In this document: positions 13,507 through 15,173 of the stretch, piece after piece | How positions within the stretch are numbered: position 1 is the stretch's first letter | Layout: the number at the start of each line of letters is the position of its first letter | Origin: Polaromonas sp. | GTDB lineage: Bacteria; Pseudomonadota; Gammaproteobacteria; Burkholderiales; Burkholderiaceae_C | Length of the DNA: 15,173 nt | NCBI GenBank assembly: GCA_023259235.1 | Contig: JAHFQQ010000049.1 | Location: forward strand, 1-15,173 | Direction of reading: 5' to 3' | Translations under genes and position numbers: made by a program | Notes under the pieces: model-generated | Seen by the model: only the letters and a program-made list of their open reading frames with translations | What the model was told of the DNA's origin: nothing | Databases searched by the model: none

Positions 13507-15173
13507 CTGCGAGCGAGTTCTCCCTTGCGCCTGCGGCGCCACCAACACCCGCAGCGCCGCTGGACGCAACAGACCACATTTCAGCCCTGAGCCCGTCGCG
13601 TCCCTTCATCCTGCGCCCGGTCGCCACCGGCCTGCTGATGGTGGCCATCGTGCTGGCGGGCCTGGTGGGATTCAAGTTCTTGCCGCTGTCGGCCTTGCCA
13701 GAGGTCGACTACCCGACCATTCAGGTACAGACGCTCTACCCCGGCGCCAGCCCCGAGGTGATGGCGCAAACCGTCACCGCGCCGCTGGAGCGCCAGTTCG
13801 GCCAGATGTCGGGCCTGGGCCGCATGAGCTCGACCAGCGCGGCCGGCGTGTCCATCATCACGCTGCAGTTCAGCCTGGGGCTGGCACTGGACGTGGCCGA
13901 GCAGGAGGTGCAGGCCGCCATCAATGCCGGTGGCTCGCTGCTGCCGGCCGATCTGCCGGCGCCGCCTATCTATGCCAAGGTCAACCCGGCCGATGCGCCG
14001 GTCTTGAGTCTGGCCATCACCTCGGACACACTACCCCTGACCGAGGTGCAAGACACCGTCAACACGCGCCTGGCGCTGAAAATCAGTCAGGTGACCGGCG
14101 TTGGACTGGTCGAACTCAGCGGCGGTCAGCGCCCTGCCGTTCGGGTACAGGTCGACACGCGTGCCATGGCGGCGCACGGCCTGGCGCTCAGTTCACTGCA
14201 AACAGCCATTGCCGCCGCCAATGCCAAGGGCGCCAAAGGCAGCATCGACGGGCCAACGCGCTCCTACTCCATCAACTCCAACGACCAGTTGCTGACCAGC
14301 CACGATTACGAAAACCTGGTCATTGCATGGCACAATGGCGCTGCGATCCGGCTGTCAGACGTGGCGCATGTGGTGCAAGGCGCGGAAAACACCCAGCTCG
14401 GCGCCTGGGCCAGCATTGCCTGCGCGCCAGCCGCATCCAGAACGCCCGATAAACGGCAAAATTGCGTCGGAACGCCTCCCCGACGGATGGTGCCCGCTAT
14501 CATTTTGAATGTAAAGCGCCAACCCGGTGCCAACGTGATCGCCACGGTGGACGCCATCAAGGCACGCCTGCCAGAGCTGCAGGCAGGCCTGCCGACGCAA
14601 TTGCGTGTTGACATCCTGAGTGATCGCACCACGGGCATACGCGCTTCGGTGCTGCATGTCGAGATCGAACTGGTCCTGGCCGTTTTGCTGGTGGTGCTGG
14701 TCATTTTTGCCTTCCTGCACAGCCTGCGTGCCACAGTGATTGCCAGCATTGCCGTACCCATTTCGCTGATCGGCAGCTGCGGCGCCATGTACCTGCTGGG
14801 CTACAGCCTGAACAACCTGAGCCTGATGGCGCTAACGATTGCCACCGGTTTCGTCGTCGATGACGCCATCGTGATGATTGAAAACATCGCGCGCTACATC
14901 GAAGACGGCGAGCAGCCCATGCTGGCCGCGCTCAAGGGCGCCAAGCAGATTGGTTTCACCATTATTTCGCTGACGGTATCCCTGATCGCCGTCTTGATTC
15001 CTCTGCTCTTCATGGGCGACGTGGTGGGCCGGCTGTTTCGCGAATTTGCGGTCACGCTGGCGATCACCATCCTGATCTCGGCCATCGTCTCGCTCACGCT
15101 CGTGCCCATGATGTCGGCGCGCTGGCTGAAAGGAAGGGCCCCCACGCTCCCCGCTTCGCGTGGTTCGCTGCCC
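13503..15173 (+). CDS. mdtB: RND efflux pump, MdtB/MuxB-like inner-membrane transporter (3' partial)
   Basis: Proton-driven trimeric pump subunit; the visible 557 residues are about half of the usual 1030-1050, and the frame stays open to the window edge. Family marks: TM1 from FILRPVATGLLMVAIVLAG, the PLSALPEVDYPTIQV and YPGASPEVM segments of the porter domain, and TM4 ATGFVVDDAIVMIENIARYI with proton-relay D453-D454. Two oddities stand out. The N-terminus has about 34 extra Ala/Pro-rich residues before TM1. Residues 304-330, between QLGAWA and PAIILNVKRQPGANV, form a Cys/Pro/Arg-rich insertion where relatives have about three residues. The frame also runs into a dispersed-repeat-like sequence at 15136, just after MSARWLK. 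The gene may therefore be altered or failing. Confidence 0.9.
   Translation, partial: MTASEFSLAPAAPPTPAAPLDATDHISALSPSRPFILRPVATGLLMVAIVLAGLVGFKFLPLSALPEVDYPTIQVQTLYPGASPEVMAQTVTAPLERQFGQMSGLGRMSSTSAAGVSIITLQFSLGLALDVAEQEVQAAINAGGSLLPADLPAPPIYAKVNPADAPVLSLAITSDTLPLTEVQDTVNTRLALKISQVTGVGLVELSGGQRPAVRVQVDTRAMAAHGLALSSLQTAIAAANAKGAKGSIDGPTRSYSINSNDQLLTSHDYENLVIAWHNGAAIRLSDVAHVVQGAENTQLGAWASIACAPAASRTPDKRQNCVGTPPRRMVPAIILNVKRQPGANVIATVDAIKARLPELQAGLPTQLRVDILSDRTTGIRASVLHVEIELVLAVLLVVLVIFAFLHSLRATVIASIAVPISLIGSCGAMYLLGYSLNNLSLMALTIATGFVVDDAIVMIENIARYIEDGEQPMLAALKGAKQIGFTIISLTVSLIAVLIPLLFMGDVVGRLFREFAVTLAITILISAIVSLTLVPMMSARWLKGRAPTLPASRGSLP
14412..14492 (+). other. In-frame insertion within the RND pump gene
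   Basis: These 81 bases encode 27 residues beginning SIACAPAASRTPDKRQNC and ending GTPPRRMV, between conserved porter-domain segments. Relatives I remember have roughly three residues here, so the net gain is about 72 bases. It keeps frame and brings in two cysteines. AACGCC occurs twice inside and GCCAGC occurs near the left edge twice, but I see no clean target duplication or terminal inverted repeats. Confidence 0.5.
15136..15173 (+). repeat. Start of a Burkholderiales-type dispersed repeat
   Basis: The last 38 bases, beginning GGGCCCCCACGCTCCCCGCT, resemble the left part of a GC-rich repeat that I remember scattered through Comamonadaceae and Burkholderia genomes, usually ending in CCCCGAGGGGGC. 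The window stops before that end. It lies in the pump reading frame just after the MSARWLK segment. Confidence 0.4.

Overview
The window looks like chromosomal DNA of a betaproteobacterium, probably Burkholderiales and plausibly a Rhodoferax-like member of the Comamonadaceae. This rests on the character of the Ccm and RND proteins, an Mto-type iron electron-conduit operon, and a dispersed-repeat start at the right end that I remember from Burkholderiales genomes. The taxon is an inference; no rRNA is present.

Layout. (1) 1-2117, + strand: the end of a cytochrome c maturation operon, ccmG (5' truncated), ccmH and ccmI, with overlapping junctions. (2) 2118-3448: a gene-poor stretch with possible decayed coding sequence, an intrinsic terminator, a small two-helix membrane protein with its own sigma70-type promoter, and two degenerate direct repeats resembling IS21-family ends. 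(3) 3449-7888, - strand: four genes in transcription order, a monoheme cytochrome c, a decaheme MtrA/MtoA-type cytochrome, an MtrB/PioB outer-membrane barrel, and a tetraheme NapC/CymA-type quinol dehydrogenase, followed by a strong intrinsic terminator. As I recall it, this content and order match the mtoD-mtoA-mtoB-cymA cluster of Sideroxydans. No outer-surface MtrC/OmcA cytochrome is present. (4) 8041-10718, - strand: a NarL-type response regulator overlapped by a PAS sensor histidine kinase, directly upstream of the cytochrome operon. The 152-bp gap between regulator and operon holds three copies of the heptamer ATAGGAA, two of them as an inverted pair. (5) 10859-11557, - strand: an exported protein with two OB-fold-like halves. 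(6) 12121-15173, + strand: an MdtA-type adaptor and the first half of an MdtB-type RND pump, preceded by a Fur-box-like sequence.

How it may work. MtoA sits inside the MtoB barrel and carries electrons across the outer membrane. The small cytochrome shuttles them through the periplasm, and the CymA-like protein exchanges them with the quinone pool. That gives 15 haems from four genes, with haem attachment needing the Ccm system whose last genes lie at the left edge. Without a surface cytochrome, this resembles Fe(II)-oxidising Mto/Pio conduits more than the Fe(III)-reducing Mtr conduit, but direction cannot be proved from sequence. The most interesting proposal is that the adjacent two-component pair is a dedicated regulator of the conduit acting through the ATAGGAA sites. 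Other oddities are a monoheme cytochrome lacking the usual MPP haem-ligand motif, and an RND gene with a roughly 24-residue in-frame insertion plus a dispersed repeat entering its reading frame at the window edge.
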